A stretch of DNA of 64,000 nt, taken from contig JAFCMP010000223.1 of NCBI GenBank assembly GCA_017506865.1, forward strand, positions 1,488,001-1,552,000, read 5' to 3'. Positions 21,501-33,881 of the stretch are shown piece after piece. The DNA comes from Tribonema minus (lineage: Eukaryota > Sar > Xanthophyceae > Tribonematales > Tribonemataceae). The notes beneath the pieces are model-generated. The model was given only the letters and a program-made list of their open reading frames with translations, ran no database searches and was not told the DNA's origin. A program made the translations under genes and the position numbers. Every line of letters begins with the position of its first letter. The stretch's first letter is position 1.

Positions 21501-24143
21501 ACGTGCAGCCAGTACACGCCCAGCCCCGAGGTGCTCACCCACAGCGGTTGAGCGCTGCTGCCGTTGCCGTCCCCCGAAGAGGGGGCGGCGAGCGTGTCGG
21601 CGACAGCACGGCCCACAGCCTGCCACAGTGCTCGTATTTGCGGCGGCGGCGCGCCGCGCACGAAGGCGGCAAGGTGCGTGTAGGCTGTTGCGGGGATGCC
21701 CTCCTGGTGGCACGGGGAGACCAGGGTGGCGTCGCTGCACAGCAATCAATAATTGGGGATTGTTGGAGGGGGGGGGGGGCGGAGGGGGTGGCGGTCAGCT
21801 GGCGCGGCGTGGCTGGCTGCCGACAAGTGTACGTACATGGCGGATGGGTGTGTAAGTAGCAGTCGGTTTCAAAACAGTGATTCATGGAAATGCCGTGCCT
21901 GTGGAAGCGTCAAAGCGAGGACTGCTGCGATGTGTGCAGCGCAGCAGGTGTCAGACCTTCAGACATGACGCTCCTGAAGTGCCTGCATAACCCTAACCCT
22001 AACCCTAAACCTAACCCTAACCCTAACCCTTTGGACTGCGTGTGTGTGCCTAGCGGCCTAACTAAGCGCTAACCTGGACACTCATTTTCTGAATGATTTT
22101 CAGCCATTCGTGGTGTCTGAGTCCATGAAACGCCAATGACAGAACGCTCGACAATGCAGGTGCTCAGTGGTTTTAAGTTGAAGGCACTTTGGCACATGAG
22201 CACGACTGGCTCAACAATCAAGCCATTCAGCTGCAGCAATCGCCAGTGGCAGCGGCTGCATGACCAGCACTGCATACACGAGGCTCAGGAACTGGGAGCG
22301 TTGCGCGAGCGCTGGTGAGGAAGCTGCAGACGTGAGCCTGAAACAAAACATGTAAGGGATATGTGCTGCCACAGGTGGTTGCGCTCACCACGCAGCGTTG
22401 AGTACACCTTGACGTGTATGGACTTCCAGCAGCGCACGGCTCAAAAAGCAAACCACTCCAACTTGAAGCAACAACGAGTCAATCGACTCCGGGCGTTGTC
22501 ACTGCAATGATACATAGCGCCTCAGAACACGCACCTTGAACACTTCAACAATACAAAAGGGCAGCAGCAGCGCTCACCTGTTGAGGTTGGCAAACACCGC
22601 GACGCCCTCGCCGCAGCCGCCAATGTGGAGCGGAAAAGGGTTCTTCTCCGGCCGCACGCGTGCCAGGGGCGCTGCGTCCGCCAGAATAAACTCAAACGGC
22701 GTGGATGCCGCGGTGGCCTTGGTAACCGGCACGGTCTCCCAAAAGAAGGCCTTGTGCGGCGAGTGTTGCAGCGCGGCCTGGCCAGAGCGAAGGGGGCAGC
22801 GGGGTTGGTGGTGTTGAAGTTAGTGTTGAAGTATAGAAGCGTACGCTGCAGCCTCGCCTGGCAAGAGCGGAAGGCAGCGGAGCCATGACTGTCATACAAT
22901 GTTCATGTCTCCTGGGCGCCAGCCTCAGGAGTGCAACTGTTGAAGTTGAAAGTGAAGTACAGGAATGACCAGGGCGGCGTGGCCAACAAGAAGGGGGCAG
23001 CGAGGCCGTGACCACCACTGGGGGTTTGATGACACACATGTTGATGTTGCAGTACAGAAGGAAAAAGACGAGTGTTTTTGCTGACACATCTGACTGCAGG
23101 ATGTGCTCCTGTTGCTAAGGAAAATGAAGGCGACACATGCCCTGGTGCTGCAGCATGCCTAACCCAGGCGGACATATCAGTAGTGACGTGCCTGGCGCCG
23201 TTTCGGCATAGGCTTGAAGCCTGAGCAGAAGCACTGCCATGCTGGAGAGCCTTTCAAATGCCTCAGACGTACTGCGACAATGTACAGGAGCGCGGCCCAT
23301 GTGAAAAGCTAGAGAATGGTTGCACGTTTTGTTGCTTCTATACTGCTGCATGACCGGCAGCAATAGACGGTCAAGTGCCAATAATACAGTGGGAGGTAGT
23401 TCCACAGCTTGTACACTGTTCGCAACACTGCAGGGTGACAGCACAGGTACTAAGGGTAGGCAGCTCTCAGCTATTTCTATGTCATAGCACATACATGCAT
23501 CCTGGGTATCACTACACACATTTGCGTGCACACAAACATACATCCTAAGGTATACTTCCATGCTTGGCGGCCGGCAACCCGAACCCTAACCCTAAGCCTA
23601 AGGTGGCGGTGACTCAAGCCTCGGCGGGCAGATCGATATACATGTATTAGAAAGTCTCTGACCCGCATCAAGCGCAACTTACTGCAGATTGCAGGTTGAG
23701 TGGCAGCTTGGAACAAGAATGAAACGCGAGAACAAGGCGCCAACAGCCACGTGAACAAGTGCGAACAGTGATTGAACAGCCTGAAACAAACCAAAACAGG
23801 AAAAAAAAAACACCAGCACCAGCACATTCCTCGTCAACGTTCACATCCTTTGCCCCCCGTCCTCCAGAGGTAAATGGAGGGGCTTGTCAGTGCATGTGCC
23901 TGTACCCATACATGCATACCTACCTTCACCTCGCACATGTCTCAGAACCTACATGGTAGCACCACACTGTGGAGTGCCATTGTAGCAGTTCAAAAAGCAG
24001 AAGTGGACCGAGTTGATCGGGACGCTCCCCTCGCGTATACGGCACTCACCGTGAGGCCGTTGGCAAATGCGTCCTCGTCGCTCATTATTGCGTCTATCGC
24101 CTCGCGCCATGTCACCGCCGTGCCGTTGTTGAGCGCTGTATAC
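21437..24143 (-). CDS. DUF6940-like protein, 5' exon not found
   Basis: Three exons chain on the minus strand with agreeing phases: 24143-24050, 22777-22578 and 21734-21437 (31, 66 and 99 codons). The protein reads LNNGTAVTWREAIDAI early, then HSPHKAFFWETVPVT, a GVAVFANLNSDATLVSPC segment, YTHLAAFVRGAPP, and near the end GLGVYWLHVRLDERPKYY. This order matches my recollection of the DUF6940 family, known from bacteria, fungi and algae and of unknown function. The likely first exon lies to the right of 24143 and was not identified; the acceptor there is CTGAAG. The stop is TGA at 21439-21437. Confidence 0.75.
21986..22031 (+). repeat. Interstitial telomeric repeat (CCCTAA)n
   Basis: About seven units of CCCTAA with one CCTAAA variant lie inside the 21735-22577 intron. 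It is the cleanest telomere-type array in the window and implies TTAGGG-type telomeres. Confidence 0.9.
22770..23010 (-). repeat. Acceptor-junction echoes of exon 22578-22777
   Basis: The exon edge and acceptor (plus strand GGCCTGGCCAGAGCGAAGGG, then GGCAGCGGGG) recur in diverged form near 22,855 (GCCTGGCAAGAGCGGAAGG) and 22,975 (GTGGCCAACAAGAAGGGGG). All lie inside the intron upstream of that exon, separated by TTGAAGTT-rich spacers. Confidence 0.7.
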
Positions 24144-26133
24144 CTTCAGTGGAGACAGCGGCAGCAGCAGCAGCGGCGCACTCACAGTCATGTAAACGCA
24201 ATTCTTATTGAGTGTGCATGGATTAAATGCATGTTGAGTGCGCGCATGTGTGGCCACTTCTCGCAATTGCTGAAAAGCGCACTGCCAGATGAAATAGAGT
24301 ATCTTTGTGCTCTTGTGTGTTCGCCTTCTCGTGACCGTTAGAGGTAGAAATCATGATATGCAAGCGCGTTGCCGTATTGGGACATTTCTGTATGTCTATG
24401 CCTCCACCACAACTGGCAAGCTGTGCAATCATTTCGCCCCTCAAGAAACGACCCAAGTGTCAAATCGGGCGCCACCTATTGGCACAAGTAGGCATACAAG
24501 AAAATCCTCAGCTAAACACTTCCAGCCAAGGCAGCCCTGTTGATTTTTGGTTGTGCGCTGCTGCATTATGTGCTACATACTGAGCCCTGCTGCAGAGCTG
24601 TGGGGTTTCACCAACAATAGAACCTCAATAGCAGGAGCGGTGTGCATTGACATCAAGCTGCCAGAGATGGTGCTGAATGTTGAGCTGTTGAACTGAGGGA
24701 GTTGCCAGAGTGCTGATGAACATCATCAAGTCAGTATAAAGCGCCAGTACTGGCAGACACCGTCTTGGCACCAGCACTGAAATCTTTGAGGGCACACGCC
24801 AATTGCAACACAACAGTATCGCAGTTGGTGCAGTGCAGAGCACGTGGTCAGATGAGCCTGCTCTAAGAACTTTCAGCTTTCGGCAGCACTTGCATATCTT
24901 AATTGCTGATGCGTTATGCTGCTGCTTGATGGCGCGCCCAATGATCATCGCGACTTGTTTGGGCCGCACCAGAGGCACGAGAAACAGTGAGCGGCATCCT
25001 GTAGCCCCCTACACACGCTCCCCATTAAGACGCACAACACTCACCGTGTGACACCGACTCCAGCTGATGTCTCCGGAAATTCGTACCCATGGTGATTCGG
25101 AGCTTCCTCTTGTGATCTACGCAGTGGCATCGCAGTGCCCCACCAGAGCACCACCAGAATTGACGCTGTCGCAGCAGCGCACGCTCGCTTGGGTCTGTTG
25201 GTGATCGCCCGTAAACAGCTCTGCATAGACCTGACTATCGCCAGCTTTCTGCTCTGGCTATCATGTCCATGCCCACAGTCCGCAATGGCAATGGCCGAAG
25301 CTGAAGTTCACAGCGTCAGGTCAGCACCTGTCCTGTGCAGAAGGTTTGAGGTTTGAGGGCGGTGACTCGCCAGATGTGCAAAAATCTCGCTTATTAGGGC
25401 GCGAAAACAGCTGCCTGCATGCATCTCAAGAAAGTTTAAAGTGTCTCAATGCGCATTGACAACACTTCTGAACAACATCACCGCATGGCAAATGGCACAT
25501 TGCACCTGTTGACTTAGCTATAGCTGAGCATGTGAACATCTTGTCCATTTTTTTTTTGCCCACCTGCGTGAAATGCATTAATAAATGTAGTTGCAATAGA
25601 CTATGCGACCGCTGTCCACAGGCTCATGAACACCTCCAGACTGACAGTATGACTCCAGGCCTGGGCACAATGCGCAAGCACAATGGCTCTGCAGTCCACA
25701 CACGTCATTTGTAACAAGGTGCAACAGTAGCAGGCCCAAGTGGCAAAATCATGCAAGCCAGTCCCATCGCTGTAAGTACGCGCACTGCTATAGCGTATAT
25801 GTTCAAAGTGTGATCCCACTGACAATGGCACATTTGAGAGCGGCACAGCGCTTTTTTTGCACATCTGCGCACTGATTCGGGCGACAAAGTCTGGAGCAGC
25901 GCAGCGCTGCATGCACAAAGGAGATGAGAAATGCCACTTTGGCAAAGACGGTTCACAACCTGCCCGCCGAGGTGCAACGCCATGTGTATGTAGCAGCGCA
26001 ACTCATATGATCCATACTTCAAAGTCCATTCATGAGTAGAGCGTATCCACACGTACATTGAACGTCCACCTCTCCATGCCAGCACACCGACGCTGCCAGT
26101 GTGCCCGTGACCAACCCCTGTCAGCAATCGCTA
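24144..26133. other. Region between DUF6940-like and LRR genes
   Basis: No gene is supported. It should contain the first exon of the DUF6940-like gene and the 3' flank of the LRR gene. An R1 repeat copy lies at about 25,386-25,500. Confidence 0.45.
25386..25500 (+). repeat. Dispersed repeat R1, copy 3
   Basis: It shares GGGCGCGAAAA, GCATG.ATCTCAAG, AAAGTGTCTCAATGCGCATT, ACACTTCTGAACA and CAAATGGCA with the other copies, in the same order. Confidence 0.6.
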
Positions 26134-27942
26134 CTAGCCGCGACGGATGCAACGGTTCTTCAGTGCCATGACGTCCGCGGTCCGCTTCACGGAAAGCTGG
26201 CAGCCGTCTGCGTATATCCGCGTGAGCCGCTTCAGCCGCCACAGCGCGTCGGGCAGGGCCGCCAGGCGCGCGCAGCGGCTGATGTCCAGCAGCCTGAGCG
26301 CTGCCATCTCGCCCATGCTGTCGGGCAGCACCGCGAGCCGCTTGCAGTGCGCGAGGTTGAGGCACGTGAGCGCGCGCAGTGTGCCGATGGCATCCGGCAG
26401 CGACTCCAGCGCCACGCATGCGCCGAGGTGGAGGTGCGTGAGCGCCTGCAAGTCGCCAATGTTGTACGGAAGCTGCACGAGCCGCGCGCAGGCGCTGACG
26501 TCGAGCACTTTCAGCGCTGGCAGGGAGCAGAGAGCATCGGGTAGCGCGCCGAGGGCAGCACATTCCACGAGCGACAGGCGTGTGAGCGCGCGCAGCGCGC
26601 CGACGGCGGCGGGCAGGCGGCGCACGGCACGGCAGCCCTCTACCTGAAGGTTGGTCAGCGCTGTCAGGCCGCCGATGCTGCTTGGCAGCGTCTCGATCGG
26701 GATGTGCTTCAGCAGCAGCGACACAAGACGCGTCAGACCACCGATGGAGTCGGGCAGCGTCGCGAGGCCCGCACACGCCGCAATCGACAGCTCGGTCAGC
26801 GCCGGCAGGCGGCCGAGGCGCGCGGGCAGACTCGTGAGCGCATTGCACCAGGCCACGTGGAGCGATTCCAGCAATGCCAGATCGCACACGGTGCCGGGCA
26901 GGCGCGAGAGCTGCGCGCAGCCGACGACGCGCAGCTGCTTCAGCGCGGCGAGATCGCCGAGGCTGTCGGGCAGCGTCCGCAGGCCGCTGCAGTTCCTCAC
27001 GTCGAGTGCCGTCAGCGCCGCCAGCTCGCCGATGCTGTCAGGCAGGCGCGCCAGGCCCGCGCAGCTGCTGAGATTGAGCACCGACAGCGACTTCACCAGC
27101 ATCAGCGCATTGATCTGACGGCCCTGGCCCGTGGCGGGAGCAGGCACGCGCATCGGCGGCAGAGTTCTGGCGAGTTCGCACGCTCTGACGCGCAGCGCCT
27201 GCAGCTCGCGCGGAATGCGCGTCAACACGCCCTTCTCGTGGTGCCGCAGGGCGACGAGTGCGACGTCTCTGAGCAGCGTGTCGAAGCTGTCTGCGGTGCG
27301 CGGGGCAGGGCTCAGGGCCAAGGCCAGCAGCGGAACGACGTCGAAGGATCCGCGCAGCTCCAGGCTGACGACGGTTTTGCTGGCGAAGGCCCGGGCAGCT
27401 GCAGGCGGAGGCCGCGGTCCTTGGAGGGTCAGCTGCGCAAACGGCTTCACCTTCTGCTGCATGAGCCTGCACAGGCTCCAGGCCGCCTTGGGGAGCATGT
27501 GGTTCTGCGCTGCCACCGTGAGCGCGAGCGTGAGCGCGTCCAGCCTGGCCGTCTCGCTCTTTGCAGCCTCGAACAGGTTGCGAGTCAAGAAAGCCTCCTG
27601 AAGCAGCTCCTCGGTGACGCAGCTACGAAAATTGTCTCGCCTGGCAGCTATCATCTCTGCAGTCTCCCTTTTGCCCTCCTGAGACTCGCCTTCCCCAGCT
27701 GCCTCGCCGCCAGCAATTGGAGCCACTGCAGTTACTGCGTTTACTGTGCACAGGTGTAATTGTGAAGGCCGTGAGGGGTTGGAACCCAGTTCCTGTAGCT
27801 GCTGGCCCGACTGCGCTGCCGCTGCGTCCAAGGCAGCCAGCTCTTTCCGCTTACTGGCAAGCGCTTTGAGCGCATCTGCCTCAGCTGCAATCTCCTCCCT
27901 TCGACGTCTTACGTCCTGTGTTCCAGATGTAGCGGCGCCCAT
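26134..27942 (-). CDS. Leucine-rich-repeat protein with possible myristoylation site
   Basis: This is a single intron-less frame of 602 residues ending in TAG. The start MGAATSGTQD fits the N-myristoylation pattern (Gly2, Ser6), suggesting membrane attachment. A charged helix (residues ~10-45) and an Ala-rich helical region of ~250 residues follow, with no NB-ARC or kinase motifs visible. From about residue 290 to 590 there are some twelve LRRs of 23-24 residues, of the plant-type pattern (for example LTALDVRNCSGLRTLPDSLG). Such LRRs are protein-binding surfaces common in signalling or resistance-like proteins; the partner is unknown. GC content is high and there are no introns, unlike the neighbours, which could reflect retroposition or transfer. 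Confidence 0.85.
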   Translation of the reverse strand: MGAATSGTQDVRRRREEIAAEADALKALASKRKELAALDAAAAQSGQQLQELGSNPSRPSQLHLCTVNAVTAVAPIAGGEAAGEGESQEGKRETAEMIAARRDNFRSCVTEELLQEAFLTRNLFEAAKSETARLDALTLALTVAAQNHMLPKAAWSLCRLMQQKVKPFAQLTLQGPRPPPAAARAFASKTVVSLELRGSFDVVPLLALALSPAPRTADSFDTLLRDVALVALRHHEKGVLTRIPRELQALRVRACELARTLPPMRVPAPATGQGRQINALMLVKSLSVLNLSSCAGLARLPDSIGELAALTALDVRNCSGLRTLPDSLGDLAALKQLRVVGCAQLSRLPGTVCDLALLESLHVAWCNALTSLPARLGRLPALTELSIAACAGLATLPDSIGGLTRLVSLLLKHIPIETLPSSIGGLTALTNLQVEGCRAVRRLPAAVGALRALTRLSLVECAALGALPDALCSLPALKVLDVSACARLVQLPYNIGDLQALTHLHLGACVALESLPDAIGTLRALTCLNLAHCKRLAVLPDSMGEMAALRLLDISRCARLAALPDALWRLKRLTRIYADGCQLSVKRTADVMALKNRCIRRG

Positions 27943-30927
27943 CTTGCTGCTGCTACTGCTGCTGCTGCACCTCCTTTTGCTGCTGGACTGACCACGGTTG
28001 AGGTGCTGCTCGAGCTGCGCTGCCTAAGGGGGCTGGGGCTTGTGTGGTGTAACGACCTGTAACGACTTTTGGAAGTTGACTCGCCCAAAAATCCCATCCC
28101 ATCCCCGTTCGCAATTTTTTTTGCCTATCAGATCTGGACGTCCATCGACTTGATGCATCGCGCGCCGCAGCGCTGCGCCTTTTCGGGTCTCAGAGAGGCG
28201 CACTGACTGCGTGACGCTCGCAATGGGGTCAGCGGGGAAGGGGGCTCAGGCTCAGCAGCACGCACCCACCACCGCACCGTCCGCAACTGCTGTGCTGCAG
28301 AGGCGGTATTACAGTGGTAGAGTGCGCACACCAGCCTGAGCTCCTCTCTTGATCCCTTGTCGAGAGGCAGCTGCTCACAACCTTGATGGCGCCTGAAGGT
28401 CTCCCATGAAAAGTGCAGGTCTTCGCCCAGCGCGACGTGTTGCGCGCTGGCTGTATCGCCCATCAGAGGGTGCGTCTCGGGGGCTTCACAGTAGACGGAT
28501 GAGCAATGTCGCAGCCGTTGGCGCTGACCGCCACATCCAGCAGCAAGTGCGGCTCGCACGCTTGACGTCGTGTCGGTGACAGCTGCCTAGGCGGTGAGGT
28601 GCTGCCGTGCCCGACGCCGGATGCGCACCTCCTTTTAAAGTGCTGCTGGCAGCTGGCTGTGCGCTGCCGGTCAAGGCCTGCACTACTCCTGTGCCGACAG
28701 CGCACTGAAGCAGCACAAAGTGTATAATGAAGCATGCCGAATGCACTATTCCGTGCTGTCTGTCTGGCTACGGCTGCAGCGACATTAAGGAAGGCCAAGC
28801 CTCCTGCAGCTCACCCAAGTGTCATTCTCATTGCGCAGTCACGGTGGACCACCTGAGCGTCCTGCTGCTGTGCTTCCTGCAGCAAGAAGGGCCAGGCATA
28901 TCATGTGACAACAGCCAGTGCTCGCAGTGTCCGGTCCCGGCGAGTCTTGCTTCAAGACGGTGAGGCGCAATCTGCCTGTTGCAGTGCACATGGTCACTGA
29001 TCATGTATGGCGCCGCGGTAGCGGAACAGCAGCGGCGCTCTTGCTGCCTTGCTCGCTGCGGCCGCGCTTGCCGCCGCCTTCGCCACCGCAATCTCCGCCG
29101 AGCGGCACCGCAACGTCAAAGCTTTCGTTGCTGTTAAGCGTGCGCTGCATCATTTCCTACAGTTAACTGCTGCAATCTGCTCAAACGCCTGCAGCAGACT
29201 ATCGCATGTGAAGGACCCTCTAAGAGAATAACATTGTGGCAACATCAGCATGATGCAGGAGTCCTTGACACCAAGTCAGCAGTGTCAGCTCGATAATACA
29301 TCCAAGCATGTACTTCGAAGTTCATGTGCACAGCAACAGCAGAGGGAGGGAATTTGCCACAAGGTGTTCATGTCGCTTCACCACAACTGGTTCTGCATTC
29401 ACACAAAGGTGTCATGCGCGTGTTTGTTATGTGGCTACGAAGCCAGTGCCAGACCACAATGCTCTCGCTGCAACTTGCACAATTTCTCGCAGGCGCTTCT
29501 TCAAGCAGGCGCCGCTGACTTCAAGTTACTCCCTTGCACGCTTGTCAGCTGGAGCAAGGGCACTGGCTCGGAACCGCTGAGCGCTGCTGCAGCACACATG
29601 GCTCAGCATCAGAGTGTTGCTGGTATCGCTATTGTTGACGTTGACGTACATGTAACCGCTACCCCTATCACTGTTGCTGACGTAAAATGTGCGCGTAACG
29701 GCTGACCAGCTGTGCGCACATGACCAATCTGATTATAGTGCTGTACTCTCATGTCCGCAGCAACGTTGCTGTCATACATGACACACGCCGCAGCTGCTCG
29801 TAAACTAGATGAGCGTTGCCGCTGCGCCACTGCACTACCACTGGCGCTGCTTCATGTGCTCGCCAGCAACAATTGTGCCAGCGCAACAGCGCGGCGGTAC
29901 AGCAGTGTTGCAGGGTTAGGGTCAGGGTTGATGTTAATCTGACCCTGATCCAAACCCTGCCACAGAGTCTCCCCATAATTCATCTGCCACTCAAAGGCGC
30001 AAGTAGACCAGGGATAGCAATGCAGCACACGTGCTATGGCTGTGTAGGCTTCACACCCCTGGCGTGCTTGCTGGCGTTGAGCAGCGCTCCAAGATGCTTC
30101 TCATCTGGCTCCTGGCCTTCATGCGCGTTCTTGTACTGCGAGATGAGAGCATGCAGCACGTGAGACAACAGCGCGTGACGTTACGTAAGACACAGTGAAC
30201 GAATGCGGTGCCCATGTCAACCACAGCCGGACATTTGTTGACATTAATGATGCATGTACGGTAGGAGTTGCATGGCTGTGTCTTTCTGGACTAGCTGCAG
30301 TTCTGCATTCTTGGCCACTGTGTGCTCTTCGGGTGCGACGGAGCGTTGATGCACAAAATGCGACCTGCCAATACGAATGACCAAAGATGTATCTGCAGGG
30401 CAAAACTGACATCAAATCAGCACATGCAGGCAGCCCTGGTGGCTTCTTAGCACTTAATGAAACACTGTGGCAGCAGCTGTGCAAGCAGCAATCACAATAG
30501 CACGCAAAAGTCACATAATCATGCGTACAGCAGTGCTCAGATGCAATCAAGGACAATACTGGGACCACTCAATGTGCATGTCTCGAGGCTGGCAGTGGGT
30601 ATCATCATGCAGGCATGCGTTGCCCGACAACATGACAAATCCCTACGATGTACTGGCTAGTATAGCAGACTACAAGACACAGTTAGTGCATACAAACGCA
30701 TCCACAGACGATGCGGCAGTGGATGCTAGGAACAGCCAAGGACGCAACAATCACGCGCAAGCTGCGGCACAGCAAAGGCATGCTGCGGAGGCAGAGAACG
30801 GCAGTTACGCTCGACAGTTACGCTCATTTGACAGTTACGCTCATTTGACAGTTACGCTCATTTGACAGTTACGCTCATTTGCCAGTTACGCTCATTTGAC
30901 AGTTACGCTCATTCGACGCGAGGAGAG
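27943..30927. other. Long region without a supported gene
   Basis: The part next to 27,943 is the presumed promoter of the LRR gene. Several frames of 60-150 codons exist on both strands but none shows a family signature or chains by splicing. A decayed telomere-like tract lies near 29,905-29,960 and a 17-base minisatellite at 30,801-30,915. Confidence 0.45.
30801..30915 (+). repeat. 17-base minisatellite
   Basis: About six near-identical tandem units of TTTGACAGTTACGCTCA lie immediately downstream of the EF-hand gene's stop. Only one or two substitutions separate the units, so the array is young. Confidence 0.9.
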
Positions 30928-33637
30928 TCACCAGCTCCGTACCTGCTCGATGAGCTCCCGCCTGTACATGTTCTGCTGCAACTTAACCCACGCGCTCTCG
31001 CCCAGGCACGCCTTCTGCATGGCGTCTTGCAATCTGTATACGGGGAACAGCAGCAGGGGGTACCTGCGCGCAGACATGACAATGCTCAGCATGATTGACT
31101 GCGGGTAGCACTGTTGTTGCAGCAGAGAGTACCTTAACGTTGCAGCATCAGATTGCGAGCAGCACAGCAACGACTGCTCGCGGACACCCAGCAAGCGACG
31201 GCAGCACAGACGCCACAATACTCAGCAGTGCCACATTCGCTGGAGCTCATGCGCTGCTGACTGCGTGTGCTATACCTGCACATGATTTCGTCTGCTCTCA
31301 GAGAGGTGTGATTCATGGCGACCTGTGCATTGATGCCATTGCTAGTGACCAGACGGCCCCAGTTAAGCCGCTTTGAGAATCTCACCATGACAACACTCCT
31401 GATCACTGATTAATGTTTTCTGGCAAAGCCATCATTGATGTACAATGCGCTTGCTGCATGCCTCTCACCTTACAGCCCTGCGGCTTTAAAACCCCTGAAA
31501 GGCAGATTATCACTTTGCTGGTCTCACATAGGTACATTCGACTTTGTGCATACCTCTTATCCATAGCCTTGAATTCATTGAAGTCGATGAGCCCATCCTT
31601 ATTCTGGTCAAACTCCTCAAGCGCCAGTTGGAAGTTTCCAGGGAACACTGGCGACGCATTGTTGACGGTATCGAGCAGCTCCATGAACCTGAACTCATTG
31701 ATGCAGCCCGTGTTGTTACTGTCGTACTGCGAGAAACAGACTGGGGGCATGGGGACACGGGGGTAACAAGCAGTGTTCAACACAGCACAGCGCAAGCCAC
31801 ATCACTGTATGCAATAGATCACTACTCCATTTACTGGGTGTTTGTACATACATGGTATCGCGATAAGCAGGCTGAGGCATGCAGCGCTGGTGCTCACGCA
31901 GCAGCGCTCATCACAGCAATGATGATTCACTGTGCAAAACGTATCATTTGCTAGCGAAATGTGTGTTGTGCGTGCAAACTTGTATTTCATATGTGTGCCA
32001 TCTGCAGCATCGTGTTTCATAGTAGTCAAATAACAGACTTGTGGAATGGACACTTTTCCGGGCGTTTGGCACTGCGCAGGGACCCGCCTCGTCACGCGCA
32101 TTAGCGATCCTCCATGAACGGCAAGCACCCGCCGCCGCTGCCGCTGGTGATTGGCACTCGAACTCCAACTTCTGCCTGCGGGTACCGAGCGCAGTCGCCA
32201 GAAACAGTACGGGGCGCCGCTCACTGGCGATGACCGCACACGCACACACAGTACCTGAGCCCTGCTGCTACGCCCCCTCTCCTCACCCCTTCCCCAAACA
32301 CCCACCCCACCCCCACCCCCAAGTTTGCCATGGTTAATACCCCCCCTCTTCGCATGGAACCCGCTGGGCAAGCTCCCCCTGCGCGTGCAAAGTCAGGCAC
32401 AGATATCCCGAGCACTGCTGCCGCGACTCAGAGTCTGACTCACACTGCAGGATCTGCGCGCGTGTGAAGAGGCAGTACGTCAGCACCAGTACGAGCCACG
32501 CGCTGAAGTCCAACGCGCCGTGCGGATCCGCCCCGACGATGCCGAACACCAGCTCCGTGAGCGGCGTGCGCTGAGCGTTGATGTACCAGAGGAACTCCTC
32601 ACAGTCGACACGGCCGGTGCCGTCGGAGTCGAGGCTGCGGAACACGGCGCGCAGCTCGTGCGCCTGCCTGGCGGTTACTGGCGGCAAAACGGCGGGAGGC
32701 CGGGGGGGGGGGAGGGGTGGCGCAGTGGGTGTCTGTTGCGGCTTGTGAAGGAGCAGAAGTGCTGGCTGTTGGAGCTGCCGCCGGGTGCGTACGGCGTGCG
32801 TGGTGGTGGGCTTGGCGCTGGGATTGCGGTGGCCGCTGCCAATCGCAGGCGACTGCTTAAGCTAATTTTCAACTGCCGCGGTGCATGGACGGTTGAGTGT
32901 GTACCGTGAAAGGATGATCAAGTTGAAGCAGGTGCAACACATGTGTGCGTGAAATTGAGTCGCCAACCAGAGCCGGACAAGTATGTGGCCTGAGATGCCT
33001 GGAGCGCACGGCATGCGTTGCATGCACGGTGGCATGCTTCAGGGATGTTGATGACAGCTGCGCGTTACGGGATGGCGGCTGGGCGTCGTGCCAAGCCGGG
33101 AACCCTAACCCCAACCCTAACCGCAACTGTTTTGGTAGTCCAACAAAAGAACACAGAGCCCCCCCCCCTCCCCCCCGCTCCAGCACAAGCGCTCTCGAAA
33201 TGTACTGCATGTGATCTCCATCTTCGACAAGATGTACTTCAATGAACTTCGGTTTCTCTCTACCTGAAGCTGTCAAAGCCGACACGCAAGTCTGTTCTCA
33301 GATTGACGCTTTAAATGGCAGAAGAATGATGTGGGCGACTTGTAGGAGTAGGGTTAGGGTTAGAGATAAGACATAGGTCCCTACCCCTGGCCCTAGCTCA
33401 AAGTCGACACCCATCACTAGCCCCTCAACCTCAAGCCTGACACTGAAGAAACTCACATTGCACCTCCTCCACTTTCTTCAGCGCCCACGGCTCCATGTGC
33501 ACGGCCTCCATCGTGCGCGGTCCGCACAGGCTGTACGCCAGCCTCGCGCACAGCAACAGGTTCCGCCTGCCTTGCCACCGCCGCTCTCTGAAGCTGTCCC
33601 TGCTGCTGCTGATGCTGCTGCGAGCGGCAGCGCACAT
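30928..33637 (-). CDS. EF-hand calcium-binding protein
   Basis: Four exons chain with consistent phases: 33637-33457, 32677-32444, 31740-31554 and 31063-30928, giving 245 residues. The start is MCAAARSSI. EF loop 1 (residues 77-88, DSDGTGRVDCEE) and the last loop (183-194, DQNKDGLIDFNE) are canonical. The second (ADPHGALDFSAW) and third (DSNNTGCINEFR) are degenerate. The C-terminal part KRYPLLLFPVYRLQDAMQKA matches a protist and algal EF-hand family with a conserved PALLYPAFQLQ-like tail. A calcium-sensing role is expected; the target is unknown. The stop TGA lies inside a possible donor context (CAG|gtacgg), so extra 3' exons cannot be fully excluded. Confidence 0.8.
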
Positions 33638-33823
33638 GATGCGTGCGGTGCGCTGAGCGTTGTGCAAATCTAATACTAACCCTAATCCTAACCCTAAGGC
33701 GCGCTGCGCGTGGCTGCAGGCGGCAGAGGCTGATGCTGGTGCTGCTGCAAAATGAAAGGCCTGCTGCGTGTTGCTATCGGCGGCAGCGACTGCTGCTGCT
33801 GCTGTTGCTGCTGCTGCAGCTGC

Positions 33824-33881
<58 letters not shown>

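Noticed and set aside
21986-22031. True chromosome end
   Set aside because: The CCCTAA array has only about seven units, is flanked by coding exons on both sides and is one of many scattered tracts.
26704-27759. 351-codon plus-strand frame opposite the LRR gene
   Set aside because: It is an antisense shadow of the regular LRR codon pattern; its Arg/Gln-rich product has no domain.
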